Shown piece by piece: positions 25,753 to 33,652 of a stretch of 64,000 nucleotides of DNA. Below the pieces are notes generated by a model. The model was not told the DNA's origin and searched no databases. It worked only from the letters and a program-made list of their open reading frames with translations. The stretch comes from Sphingobium sp. B2D3C. Its GTDB lineage: Bacteria > Pseudomonadota > Alphaproteobacteria > Sphingomonadales > Sphingomonadaceae. Both the position numbers and the translations under genes were made by a program. The first letter of the stretch is position 1; each line of letters begins with the position of its first letter. The stretch spans positions 3,380,001 through 3,444,000 of the forward strand of contig NZ_JAOQOK010000001.1 in the NCBI RefSeq assembly GCF_025961835.1, written 5' to 3'.

Positions 25753-26585
25753 GCCGCCAGCTCCGCATGGGCCTGATATTCGTGCGCGTTGAACACCCAG
25801 CCCTTCGCAATGAAGTCGGCGCGAGGGGGCGCGAACACGTCGACCAGCACATGCTTGCCATCCCCCACGCCTTCCGTGGTGTGGATGATCTCGGGCGGAA
25901 TGACGACCACGCTGGCAGGGCCGGCATGCAGATGCTGATCCTCCTGCCAGAGCCGCGCATCGCGGCCCCAAGGGGTCCGAAGATGGTGGGTGAACTGGCC
26001 TTCGATGGCCAGGCTTGCCTGCTCCAGATCGGCATGGGCATGGGGGCTTAGCGCGCTATTGTCCCGCAGCCCGTCATATTCGACCCAGTTGATGCTCATG
26101 GTTTCGCTTTGAAGGAAACGCAGCCTGCCATTGTCGGGCGGAATGGTCACATCTTCGATCCGGTGAATGCGGACATCCCCCCCATGCGCGATGCGCTCAT
26201 AAGCCTTGCCCACGGGACGCACCCGCGCGTCATGCGAAGCATAGGCGTCGGCATTGCGGGGCATCGCCATGTCGGCCTGCTCACGATGGGTCGCGAGAAG
26301 ATAGAAGGCCGCGGGCCGGTCCAATTCGAAGGCATAGGCGCCGGCCGGGATGATGACCACACTGTGGTCAGGCAGCGCCATGGCCCGATCTCCGCTCAGC
26401 GTTCCCCCGGCATGCGGAAGAAGCAGGATGATCTCCCGCTCCGAAGCGAAGCGATGCGATGCGGCGGGGCCGCTCTCGACCCGCTCGATGGAGAAATTCT
26501 GCGCTCTGGCAGCGGTGCGGCCAAGCTCATCGGCAGGAGCGGGCATCAGGTCCACGAGCATGGGCGTTCGCACTGGCTTGTTCAT
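25749..26585 (-). CDS. Double-cupin protein of unknown specificity
   Basis: This 278-residue protein has two beta-barrel cupin halves. The first half (about 35-115) is poor in metal ligands (FASEREIILLLPHAGGTLS; HSVVIIPAGAYAFEL). The second (about 165-260) has PHAHADLEQASLAIEGQF and a later IPPEIIHTTEG, matching the G(X)5HXH(X)3-4E pattern and the second-motif His. It could be a dioxygenase, isomerase or lactonase-like enzyme, or a binding protein. The ATG at 26585 is followed at its end by the aldolase (4-bp overlap). I do not recognise a named family. Confidence 0.8.
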   Translation of the reverse strand: MNKPVRTPMLVDLMPAPADELGRTAARAQNFSIERVESGPAASHRFASEREIILLLPHAGGTLSGDRAMALPDHSVVIIPAGAYAFELDRPAAFYLLATHREQADMAMPRNADAYASHDARVRPVGKAYERIAHGGDVRIHRIEDVTIPPDNGRLRFLQSETMSINWVEYDGLRDNSALSPHAHADLEQASLAIEGQFTHHLRTPWGRDARLWQEDQHLHAGPASVVVIPPEIIHTTEGVGDGKHVLVDVFAPPRADFIAKGWVFNAHEYQAHAELAA

Positions 26586-26596
26586 GTGTTCGGCCC

Positions 26597-27250
26597 TCAA
26601 TAGGTTGCTTCGTTGGCGCGCTTGAACTTGCGCGCCAGTTCGAAGCTCTCCTGCGTCACCGCATATTCGGCGCCGCCCAGTCGCGACACCGGACGGGCGG
26701 CGAGCGTGTCGAAATGCCCGTCTTCGTGCAGATAGCCGGGCGCAATATGCATCCCCACCACCTCGCCGAACGTGACATTCGTCTCCGGGCCCAGATCGCC
26801 GCCGCCGAACGAGATCACCTTGATGACCCGGCATTCCAAGCTGCAGGGCGAGGCGGCAACGCGGGGCGCGGCGACGACCCGGCAAGGCGCTTTTTCGATC
26901 CCGAAATGCTCGAATTCGTCGACGCCGTAAGGCACCGGCGAGGAGGTATCGTTCATCGCTTCGAGCTGACTGGCAGCGACGAGATTGAAGACGAACTCGC
27001 CGGTCTTTCTGACATTCGCCAACGTGTCCTTGGCCGGCCGATCCTCCGGCGTGTTGCAGGAGAACATGAGGATGGGCGGCAGGTTCGAGACGATATTGAA
27101 GTAGGAGAAGGGCGCCAGATTGGACTTGCCGTGCTCGTCCACCGTGCTCAGCCAGCCGATGGGCCGGGGGGCCACGATGGCATTGAAGATACCGCGTTTG
27201 AACGACGCGCTGTCCTTCGGATCGAAAAAGAGGGGCTGGATGTTGGCCAT
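26597..27250 (-). CDS. Flavin reductase-like FMN-binding protein
   Basis: This 217-residue protein has the split-barrel flavin reductase signature FNAIVAPRPIGWLSTVDEHGKSNLAPFSYFNIVSNLPPILMFSC and GEFVFNLV. It belongs to the DIM6/NTAB family that supplies reduced FMN or acts on quinones and nitro groups. No two-component monooxygenase is found beside it, so its partner may be elsewhere. It starts 3 nt after the hydratase beta subunit stop and is clearly in the same operon. Confidence 0.88.
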   Translation of the reverse strand: MANIQPLFFDPKDSASFKRGIFNAIVAPRPIGWLSTVDEHGKSNLAPFSYFNIVSNLPPILMFSCNTPEDRPAKDTLANVRKTGEFVFNLVAASQLEAMNDTSSPVPYGVDEFEHFGIEKAPCRVVAAPRVAASPCSLECRVIKVISFGGGDLGPETNVTFGEVVGMHIAPGYLHEDGHFDTLAARPVSRLGGAEYAVTQESFELARKFKRANEATY

Positions 27251-27252
27251 GA

Positions 27253-27882
27253 TTATTCCGATCTTTCGGCTGCTACGCGACGCTGCTTGAGCGTCTGCAT
27301 GATTGCGGGCAGGCGACTGCGCGCCTGATCTTCAAGAGACTGGTAGATGGAGCGGCCCCGGGCATCGATGCCGACGGTGAGAGGGCCGAGATTTTCGACC
27401 CTCATCTTGCTCAGCCTGAAATGCGATGGAAAATCGCGCCATTCGACGGCGAGAACCTCTTTGATCGCTTCGGACAGGATCGGGCTCCCGCCGCCAAGCA
27501 GCGACAGGTAGACGCAGCCTGTTTCTGCCATGACCTTGGCGACGTCCGCGTCCAGGCCGCCCTTGCCGCCAACGATGCGCAGGTCCAGATCCCGGATAAG
27601 CTGCGGCATATAGGCATCGAAGCGGCGGCTGGTCGTGGGATTGACGTACTGCACATCATAACCGCCGTCGGGCCGCGCCTCGATCATGTGCGGGAGATGG
27701 ATGAAAACGCCCTCCATCGCGAGCGGCAGTGGTAAGCCGCGATCAAGACAGTCGATCATCCGCTTGTGGGCCGGCAGGCCGCCGGTGACGACGATATCGC
27801 CGCTCAAAAAGACCAGATCGCCAACATTGAGCGCGGCCACCGCTTCCCGGGAAGGCGGGCATGTGATCGAGACGACCGCCAT
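27253..27882 (-). CDS. Class I fumarase/tartrate dehydratase-type hydratase, beta subunit
   Basis: This 209-residue protein matches the C-terminal fumarase domain: LNVGDLVFLSGDIVVTGGLPAHKRM, then VNPTTSRRFDAYMPQLIRDLDLRIVGGKGGLD and YLSLLGGGSPILSEAIKEVLAVEWRDF. Together with the alpha subunit it forms a [4Fe-4S] hydro-lyase acting on unsaturated dicarboxylates (fumarate, tartrate, mesaconate or related acids). The ATG at 27882 shares its first base with the alpha stop. Two-subunit forms are usually specialised hydratases rather than the housekeeping fumarase. Confidence 0.9.
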   Translation of the reverse strand: MAVVSITCPPSREAVAALNVGDLVFLSGDIVVTGGLPAHKRMIDCLDRGLPLPLAMEGVFIHLPHMIEARPDGGYDVQYVNPTTSRRFDAYMPQLIRDLDLRIVGGKGGLDADVAKVMAETGCVYLSLLGGGSPILSEAIKEVLAVEWRDFPSHFRLSKMRVENLGPLTVGIDARGRSIYQSLEDQARSRLPAIMQTLKQRRVAAERSE

Positions 27883-28748
27883 CAGAACAGTCGTTCCACG
27901 CGGCCATCGCTATGGAGCCGCGCCTTCGCGCGCCGGTTGATCCAGCAATTGAAGCAGACCGCGACCGGCGTGTAGCCATGGCCGAAAGCGTAATCGATGT
28001 GGACGGCAAGCGCCGTGGTGCTGCCGCCAACCCCCATCGGGCCGAAACCCGTTGCATTGGCCGCCTCGGTCAGCCGCTCTTCCATGGCCGCGAGCGTTGG
28101 ATTGGGGTTGAGAGAGCCGATCTCACGATAGGTCGCGCGATTGGCGAGCTTGGCCGTCAGGTCGAAATTTCCGCCAATTCCCACGCCAACAACGACGGGG
28201 GGGCAATGCTGAGACCCCGCTTCGATGATGGCATCCAGCACGCAGGCTTCGATGTCTTCCAGCGAAGGTGAGATCAACGTGCGCAAGGATGCCCAGCGTC
28301 CGGACCCGAGCGCCTTGGGCACGCAGGTGATGTCGATATAATCGGCATTGCCGAGCAGATCGACGGTAATGGCGGGCATGTCCTTGCCCGGGCCGCCGCG
28401 CTCGTTCGTCAGGGGATTATTGACGTGTTTGAGAAGGGGCGGTGAGATGGTCTCGACAAGATGATCGAAGCCGCGGGTAATGGCGGCCTTGAGGTCGCCC
28501 TGCCACTGTGCCGCCCCGCCGATTTCGACGCAATAGGTCGGCACGCCGCTGTCCGAGCAGACGAATGTGTCTCTCGCCTCTGCGAGACGCGCACTTCGCA
28601 CCATGAGATCGAGCGTTGCCCTGGCGCTCTCCTGCGCCTCATGTTCCCGTGCTGCTTCCAGCGCCTGGATCGTATCCGGCGGAACCCTCCGCAATGCGGC
28701 TGAGTAGAGGGATTCCGATATCTCCTGGACCAGATCCTCGGTAATCAT
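27882..28748 (-). CDS. Class I fumarase/tartrate dehydratase-type hydratase, alpha subunit
   Basis: This 288-residue protein has the Fe-S hydrolyase domain with VCSDSGVPTYCVEIG (about 63-77), CPPVVVGVGIGGNFD (about 184-198) and VCFNCWINRRAKARL near the end, supplying cysteines for the [4Fe-4S] cluster. GSLNPNPTLAAMEERLTEAANATGFGPMGVGG is well conserved. It is the catalytic partner of the next gene. Upstream lies a 56-bp AT-rich gap (28749-28804) with overlapping CTAG/TAGTT inverted repeats that could hold a promoter. A novel substrate is likely because no tartrate transport genes are present. Confidence 0.9.
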   Translation of the reverse strand: MITEDLVQEISESLYSAALRRVPPDTIQALEAAREHEAQESARATLDLMVRSARLAEARDTFVCSDSGVPTYCVEIGGAAQWQGDLKAAITRGFDHLVETISPPLLKHVNNPLTNERGGPGKDMPAITVDLLGNADYIDITCVPKALGSGRWASLRTLISPSLEDIEACVLDAIIEAGSQHCPPVVVGVGIGGNFDLTAKLANRATYREIGSLNPNPTLAAMEERLTEAANATGFGPMGVGGSTTALAVHIDYAFGHGYTPVAVCFNCWINRRAKARLHSDGRVERLF

Positions 28749-28804
28749 GACAAGAGAATACCCATATAACTAGGTTTTAGTTCTAGGAGTCGGGATTGGC
28801 ACGG
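28749..28804. promoter_or_regulatory. AT-rich candidate promoter/operator before the hydratase genes
   Basis: The segment includes AACTA-GGTTT-TAGTT (28769-28783), an exact 5-bp inverted repeat, and TAGGTTTTA (28771-28779), which recurs inverted at 24163-24171. The amidohydrolase gene ends directly upstream, so this may be an internal promoter of the train. Confidence 0.35.
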
Positions 28805-29680
28805 TCAAGGCATTTTCATGCTGAGAAGGGCGGCAGGATTGTCTGAAAGGCAGCGACGGAAAGCCTCTTCTCCCATCCAGGACCGGAGCTGATTGAGCAG
28901 GGCTGACGGGTCGGGCACCTGAGCGGTCCGTACAAAGGGCCAGTCCGATCCCCAGATCACCCGGTGGGGTGCCGCGTCTACAAGTGCGGATACGACCGGC
29001 TGCATGTCGCTATAGGCGCCCGGCAGTGCCGACCGCCGAAAATAGGTCAGCTTGACCCAGGCCATGCCGGTGGCGATGGCATCCAGTAGCCGGTCGAAGC
29101 GATAGGTGCCCGGACGGTCATCCGGGGAGAGACCGGCCAGGTGATCGAACACCAACGGCATATCGCTCCCAGCGTCGCCAAGCGCCAGATCAGCGCATTG
29201 CTCCAAACTTCCCCACACATGGGCGTGAAGCCCGAGAGCGCGCATGTCGCTGCGCAGATCCTCAAGCTGATCAAAGCCTTGCGTCCCCGGATAGCGACCG
29301 CCGTCCGGCCCCGGCACGCCGACAAAACGAAGGGCGACGAGGCCTGCGTCTCTTAATGCTGCCAGTCTATCTCGATCGATCGTCGCGCTGACAGAGCCGA
29401 CTCCCAGCAGCCGGCCCTGGCCGTGGCGCAAAGCATCCAGCAGGGCGCTATGATCGTCGCCATAGAGGGAGGGCTGGATGAGAAGCGCATGATCGAACCC
29501 CAGCCGGTCGAGCGTCGCAAGATGCAGGTCGCGGTCGGCGGACGGAGGCTCGTAAGCGCCGCCTGGTGCGAGCGGAAAGTGCGGACGCGGCCCGAAAACA
29601 TGGGTGTGGAAATCCCAAGCGCTGGCCGGCAGGATGTGCGGAGGACGACCGTCGCCGGACATTCCGGAGTTGCTGGTCAT
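28805..29680 (-). CDS. Amidohydrolase_2 family lactonase/hydrolase (LigI-like)
   Basis: This 291-residue TIM-barrel protein has the metal motif DFHTHVFGP near residue 23, HVWGSLEQ, LVFDHLAG (about 178-185) and the late GSDWPFVRT with the catalytic Asp. The layout is that of cog3618 amidohydrolases such as 2-pyrone-4,6-dicarboxylate lactonase (LigI) and L-fucono/galactarolactonases. It would hydrolyse a lactone in the cytoplasm. It is divergent from the hydroxyacid dehydrogenase, with a perfect palindrome in the shared promoter region. Whether it opens PDC or another lactone cannot be told. Confidence 0.85.
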   Translation of the reverse strand: MTSNSGMSGDGRPPHILPASAWDFHTHVFGPRPHFPLAPGGAYEPPSADRDLHLATLDRLGFDHALLIQPSLYGDDHSALLDALRHGQGRLLGVGSVSATIDRDRLAALRDAGLVALRFVGVPGPDGGRYPGTQGFDQLEDLRSDMRALGLHAHVWGSLEQCADLALGDAGSDMPLVFDHLAGLSPDDRPGTYRFDRLLDAIATGMAWVKLTYFRRSALPGAYSDMQPVVSALVDAAPHRVIWGSDWPFVRTAQVPDPSALLNQLRSWMGEEAFRRCLSDNPAALLSMKMP

Positions 29681-29735
29681 GCTTCTGCCTCCTGACGTGC
29701 TTTCACCGTCGGACGACGGCCGGGGCTAGCGCTAT

Positions 29736-29755
29736 TGACCTAATTCTTTAGGTCA
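29736..29755. promoter_or_regulatory. Perfect 8-bp-arm palindrome in divergent promoter
   Basis: TGACCTAA (29736-29743) and TTAGGTCA (29748-29755) are exact inverted arms separated by TTCT. The site lies between the amidohydrolase (start 29680) and the hydroxyacid dehydrogenase (start 29781), 26 bp from the latter. Its size and symmetry suit a dimeric GntR/HutC-type regulator such as the one at 24241. Confidence 0.65.
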
Positions 29756-29780
29756 TGCAAGTCGGCCAGAAGGAGCGACT

Positions 29781-30725
29781 ATGAACGAGCGACCCGAAAT
29801 TGCTGTCATCGCCGAGCTGCCCGCAGATTTGCGAGCCGCGCTCGAACGCGATTTTCGGTTGATCCCCGTCCCGCTCGAAGGCGCGAATGCGCAGCCCGCC
29901 ACGGCAATTCCATCGACTGTGCGCGCTGTGGCCACGCGGGCGGTCCTTGGCATTCCCTCGGGCCTTCTGGAAGCGCTGCCGGATTTAGGATTGGTGCTCT
30001 CCCTCGGCGCTGGTCTGGACAATATCGACGTCGAGGCGCTGGCCGCACGCCAGATCGTCCTCGCGCACACCCCAGACCAGTTCACCGAGGATGTCGCCGA
30101 TTTTGCACTCGGGCTCATCTACGCCGCCGAGCGCAACATCGTCGCGGCGGACCGGTTCATGCGCAGCGGACGTTGGGCGGAGAACCGCTTCATGAATGGC
30201 CGTCGCGTGAGCGCCCGGCGGGTCGGCATTGTCGGACTGGGTCGGATCGGGCGGAGGCTCGCCCAGAAATGTGCCAGCCTGGGCATGTCTGTCGATTACC
30301 ATGCGCGCGCCCCGGTCGCGGATTGCGCCTACACTTATCATTCCGACGTAACCGCGCTCGCTGCCGCGTGCGACATTCTGGTGCTGGCCTGCGCGGTGAC
30401 GGATCAGACGCGGCGCATGGTCACCCGCGACGTCCTGGACGCGCTTGGCCCCCAAGGCATCGTCGTCAACATCGCGCGCGGCGCTGTGATCGATGAGGAG
30501 GCATTGATAGACGCCCTGCAAGATCGCACCATCGCCGGCGCTGCGCTCGATGTATTCGACAAGGAGCCGGACTTCGATCCGCGCTTGGCCCGCCTCGAGA
30601 ATGTGATCCTGACACCGCACGCCGCAAGCTTCACATTCGAAGCGCGGCAGGCGGTCATCGATCACCTGATGGATGCGGCAAGAACCTACTTTTCGAGCGT
30701 TGATGCTTCCCATGCCCCAACATAG
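29781..30725 (+). CDS. D-2-hydroxyacid dehydrogenase (NAD(P)-dependent)
   Basis: This 314-residue protein has the family layout: GAGLDNIDVEAL, dinucleotide motif VGIVGLGRIGRRLA (about 149-162), catalytic Arg in VNIARGAVIDEEALIDAL, Glu in ALDVFDKEP and His in LTPHAASFT. It interconverts 2-oxo and D-2-hydroxy acids in the cytoplasm (GhrB/hydroxypyruvate reductase type). A GGAG ribosome site precedes the ATG (AGAAGGAGCGACT). The GST gene starts 12 nt after its stop. Its presence suggests a 2-oxo acid intermediate in the pathway. Confidence 0.9.
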   Translation: MNERPEIAVIAELPADLRAALERDFRLIPVPLEGANAQPATAIPSTVRAVATRAVLGIPSGLLEALPDLGLVLSLGAGLDNIDVEALAARQIVLAHTPDQFTEDVADFALGLIYAAERNIVAADRFMRSGRWAENRFMNGRRVSARRVGIVGLGRIGRRLAQKCASLGMSVDYHARAPVADCAYTYHSDVTALAAACDILVLACAVTDQTRRMVTRDVLDALGPQGIVVNIARGAVIDEEALIDALQDRTIAGAALDVFDKEPDFDPRLARLENVILTPHAASFTFEARQAVIDHLMDAARTYFSSVDASHAPT

Positions 30726-30737
30726 CGGAGAATTGCG

Positions 30738-31445
30738 ATGCCCAGCCTGTCTGAGATGGAAATCACCCGCCGTTGGCCGGCCGAACACCCCGATCGGATT
30801 CAGCTCTACTCCGTCCCCACGCCTAATGGCGTAAAGGTCTCTATCATGCTTGAAGAGACGGGGCTGCCTTACGAAGCGCATCTCGTCGCCTTTTCGACGG
30901 ACGAGCAAAAGAGCCCGGAGTTTCTCTCGATCAGCCCGAACGGGAAGATTCCGGCCATCGTCGATCCCTCCGGCCCGGGAGGAGACCCGATCGCGCTGTT
31001 CGAGTCCGGTGCCATTCTGCTCTACCTTGCGGAGAAGACCGGGCAGTTCATGCCTACCGATGCATCCGGTCGCTGGGTAGCGCTGCAGTGGCTGATGTTC
31101 CAGGTCGGGGGCGTTGGTCCGATGGTCGGCCAGCTGGGATTTTTCCACAAATTCGCGGGCAAGGACTGGGAGGACAAGCGACCCAGAGACCGGTACGCGG
31201 CGGAAACGGCTCGGCTGCTCAGCGTCATGAACACGCGGCTCAAAGATCGGGAGTGGTTTCTTGGCAAGGACTATTCGATCGTCGACATCTCGCTGCTTGG
31301 ATGGATCCGCAATATTGTCGGCCTGTTCGACGCGGCGGAACTGGTTGACTTCGGATCAATGCCCCACGTCGCGCGATGGCTCGAACAAGGACTGGCGCGG
31401 CCCGCAGTTCAGCGCGGGCTGACCATGCCGCCTCGCCCGTCCTAA
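30738..31445 (+). CDS. Glutathione S-transferase (YfcG/Ure2p-like)
   Basis: This 235-residue protein has the GST N-terminal fold with YSVPTPNGVKVSIMLEETGLPYEAH, SPNGKIPAIVDP and LFESGAILLYLAEKTG, and the C-terminal helix domain with GKDYSIVDISLLGW. TPNGxKV is the Nu-class or YfcG hallmark, indicating disulfide reductase, peroxidase or ether-cleaving activity. It forms a two-gene operon with the hydroxyacid dehydrogenase. In sphingomonads, related GSTs are beta-etherases (LigE/F/P) or maleylpyruvate isomerases, but the key features for those cannot be confirmed here. Confidence 0.88.
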   Translation: MPSLSEMEITRRWPAEHPDRIQLYSVPTPNGVKVSIMLEETGLPYEAHLVAFSTDEQKSPEFLSISPNGKIPAIVDPSGPGGDPIALFESGAILLYLAEKTGQFMPTDASGRWVALQWLMFQVGGVGPMVGQLGFFHKFAGKDWEDKRPRDRYAAETARLLSVMNTRLKDREWFLGKDYSIVDISLLGWIRNIVGLFDAAELVDFGSMPHVARWLEQGLARPAVQRGLTMPPRPS

Positions 31446-31472
31446 GGCCGGCTTCTCCCACGGCAGCAGCTG

Positions 31473-32504
31473 TCAGCGTTCGTCCAGCCCGTGCCGGTGA
31501 AGGAAGGCCGAGAGGAGGTCGGCCACGGCCACATTATTGAGGTCCGCAAAGGGGAGGTGGGTGTTCCCCGAGAGGCCGGCGGTCGGCAAGGACAGGATTT
31601 CCGCCTTGCCGCCATGGGCGTTGACGATCGCCACAAAGGTCGTCGCTGCGCGATAGGCCGCACTCCAGTTCGTCGACTGCGCAATGTGGTCGCCGAACAC
31701 GATCTGGATCGGGATGCGCGTGAGCCGCTTGAATTGCTCAGCGGACACCTTGACCGGGCCGAACGGTCCCTTTCCGGCCGGCGGGCCTTCCCCTTCAGGA
31801 AACACGAACCCGGGCGGCTCGTAAGCGACGATGCCTTTGACATTGTCACTCTCGAGCGCGGTCATGAAGGCCCGGAAACCGCCGCCGGAATTGGTGACAA
31901 GCACCGTTGGGCCGATCCGGTCGACAGCCTTCGCCGCTGCCGCGCTCTGCAACTGGGCGTTCGGCACAGTGTCGAACTCATCATAACGCGCGCGCATCGC
32001 CTGATCCCAGGCTTGCGGGTCGTCCTTGGGAAACTGGATGCCCGGGAACCAGTTGGGGTAGGCTTCCCCCAGGCGCCAGGCCTTGAAATTCCCCTCATCT
32101 CGACCGGGCACCGCCTTGTAGGTATAATCCTCGCAGCCCCAGTTCGCGCGGCCAACGCGCGGGCCATCCCAGAGGTAGATCGGGAAACCGCGGCGCAGGA
32201 AGATGCTCTGGAAGCCTTCGCCGCCATCCCACCGGTTTTGCCACACGGCCACGCTGGAACTGTGCCACAGCAGCAGCGCTGTCTTCCGCGCCCGCCGGGG
32301 GATCTGATATTCCACGAAACCATGATCGCACGACAGATGTCCCGATGCGGCGTCACCCAGCAGCGCACCACCGACCGAAAACGAACCTTGCCGCTCAAGG
32401 ACGATGGGCGCAGCGAATGCGGGAGTTGCCGTGAACGGACTCGCGGCGACGCAGAAGCTGCCGATGCTCGCGAACGTTAGCAATCGGCGCAGTGATCTTC
32501 TCAT
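31473..32504 (-). CDS. Exported alpha/beta hydrolase (putative esterase)
   Basis: This 343-residue protein has a clear signal peptide (MRRSLRRLLTFASIGSFCVA...TPAFA). The alpha/beta-hydrolase core has oxyanion region LLLWHSSSVAVW, nucleophile motif TNSGGGFRAF (about 208, N-S-G-G-G) and a late His in SGNTHLPFADLNNVAVAD. The family resembles uncharacterised secreted esterases of proteobacterial catabolic clusters. It is divergent from the TauD-type dioxygenase and shares its 296-bp upstream region, where two CCGG-type palindromes lie. It could release the acid substrate from an ester in the periplasm. Confidence 0.82.
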   Translation of the reverse strand: MRRSLRRLLTFASIGSFCVAASPFTATPAFAAPIVLERQGSFSVGGALLGDAASGHLSCDHGFVEYQIPRRARKTALLLWHSSSVAVWQNRWDGGEGFQSIFLRRGFPIYLWDGPRVGRANWGCEDYTYKAVPGRDEGNFKAWRLGEAYPNWFPGIQFPKDDPQAWDQAMRARYDEFDTVPNAQLQSAAAAKAVDRIGPTVLVTNSGGGFRAFMTALESDNVKGIVAYEPPGFVFPEGEGPPAGKGPFGPVKVSAEQFKRLTRIPIQIVFGDHIAQSTNWSAAYRAATTFVAIVNAHGGKAEILSLPTAGLSGNTHLPFADLNNVAVADLLSAFLHRHGLDER

Positions 32505-32613
32505 GGTTTCGGTCTTCCCCGGAAAGGCAGATGAAGAATGTCAGGAGGCTCGCAGGGCGCGGAGGCAGTTTCCCACCGCCGGTCTTGCATCATCCATTGA
32601 TCCGCAGATGCTA

Positions 32614-32629
32614 CCGGAGAAATTTCCGC
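32614..32629. promoter_or_regulatory. CCGG-type palindrome, site 1 in divergent esterase/dioxygenase promoter
   Basis: CCGGAGAAATTTCCGC carries the IclR-like core GGAGAAATTTCC and matches the 16-bp site at 32685-32700 at 12 of 16 positions by my alignment. It is 71 bp from that site, about seven helical turns. Confidence 0.4.
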
Positions 32630-32684
32630 TTCTCAAGGCCGGAGGATGGCTTGCGCCGCAGACAAAGCCATGCAATTTGTGAAT

Positions 32685-32700
32685 CCGGAATATTTTCCGG
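32685..32700. promoter_or_regulatory. CCGG-type palindrome, site 2 in divergent esterase/dioxygenase promoter
   Basis: CCGGAATATTTTCCGG has exact arms CCGGAA and TTCCGG around TATT. It is almost the same as the site upstream of TonB receptor 2 (37661-37676). It resembles the GGAAA/TTTCC palindromes bound by IclR-family regulators; the IclR gene is 1.4 kb away. Confidence 0.6.
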
Positions 32701-32800
32701 CTTATTGCGGCGCGGGCAGGTTTCAGCAGCGTCCCAGCGGCGTCTTGAGCAGGCGCCCGCCCAGACGAGAGCGATGCATCGCGGGGTTCGGAGAGGAAAT

Positions 32801-33652
32801 TTGGACGACATTTCAGTCACGCGGATCAACGGTCTTATCGGCGCCGAAATTGGCAATGTGGACATGTCCAAGGATATCAATGACCGGACGATCGAGCAGA
32901 TCACAAAAGCTCTCGCTGAGAATGGCGTCATCTTTTTCCGCGATCAGGATCTCAGCGCCGACCGGCAACGCGCATTTGCACGCCGCTTTGCCTTGCCGGG
33001 TGCAAAGCGCGCGCCGGTGGCGGACGCCCAGATCACCATGATCGAGAAGGAAGAGCAGCAGCTCAAGAATGTGGGCGGCGGCTGGCATGCCGACCAGACG
33101 TTCAACGAGGTTCCGTCTTGGGGTTCGATCCTCGCGGCGAAGGTGCTGCCGTCAGCCGGCGGCGACACTGTGTTTGCGAGCCTCGCTGCCGCTTATGATG
33201 ATCTCTCCGAGGGCATGAAGACTCAGCTCGAAACGATGCGCGCAGAGCATAATAACGAGCGGGTCATCACGTCGATGTCCCTGCTGCCCCAATATGCAGG
33301 CGCCAAGGCGAAAGTCGTGAAGGCGACCCATCCCGTGGTCATCCGGCATCCGATCACGGGCCGTAAATCGCTGTTCGTCAACCGCGGCTACACGACCCAC
33401 TTTGAGGGGTGGACACAGGAAGAGAGCGCGCCCTTGCTCCAATATCTGTTCCAGAAGTGCGAGCGACCGGAATATCAGGTCCGTCTCAAGTGGCGCCCGG
33501 GAACGGTGGCGTTCTGGGATAATCTCCAGGTCCTGCACTATGCCGTCAATGATTATCACGGTGAGCGGCGGGTCATGCAGCGGGTCTCCGTTTCGGGCAT
33601 TCGCCTCGATCGGGCGGGGTGCACAGCAGCGGCCTGCGTGTCCCAGCCATGA
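32801..33652 (+). CDS. TauD/TfdA family Fe(II)/2-oxoglutarate dioxygenase
   Basis: This protein of 283 residues contains the metal-binding WHADQTF (His-x-Asp), TVFASLAAAYDDLS, the distal HYAVNDYHGERRVMQRVSV (His and the 2-oxoglutarate-binding Arg), and VTRINGLIGAEIGNVDMSKDIND at the start. These are the taurine/2,4-D dioxygenase hallmarks. It would couple 2-oxoglutarate decarboxylation to hydroxylation, often cleaving C-S or C-O-ether bonds. I favour the TTG at 32801, with GGAG 7 nt upstream; an ATG at 32774 is possible. In Sphingobium, relatives cleave aryloxyalkanoates. The VOC gene follows with an ATGA overlap. Confidence 0.9.
   Translation: MDDISVTRINGLIGAEIGNVDMSKDINDRTIEQITKALAENGVIFFRDQDLSADRQRAFARRFALPGAKRAPVADAQITMIEKEEQQLKNVGGGWHADQTFNEVPSWGSILAAKVLPSAGGDTVFASLAAAYDDLSEGMKTQLETMRAEHNNERVITSMSLLPQYAGAKAKVVKATHPVVIRHPITGRKSLFVNRGYTTHFEGWTQEESAPLLQYLFQKCERPEYQVRLKWRPGTVAFWDNLQVLHYAVNDYHGERRVMQRVSVSGIRLDRAGCTAAACVSQP

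Noticed and set aside
29985..31148. 387-codon minus-strand frame opposite the dehydrogenase and GST
   Set aside because: It is antisense to two genes with clear family motifs.
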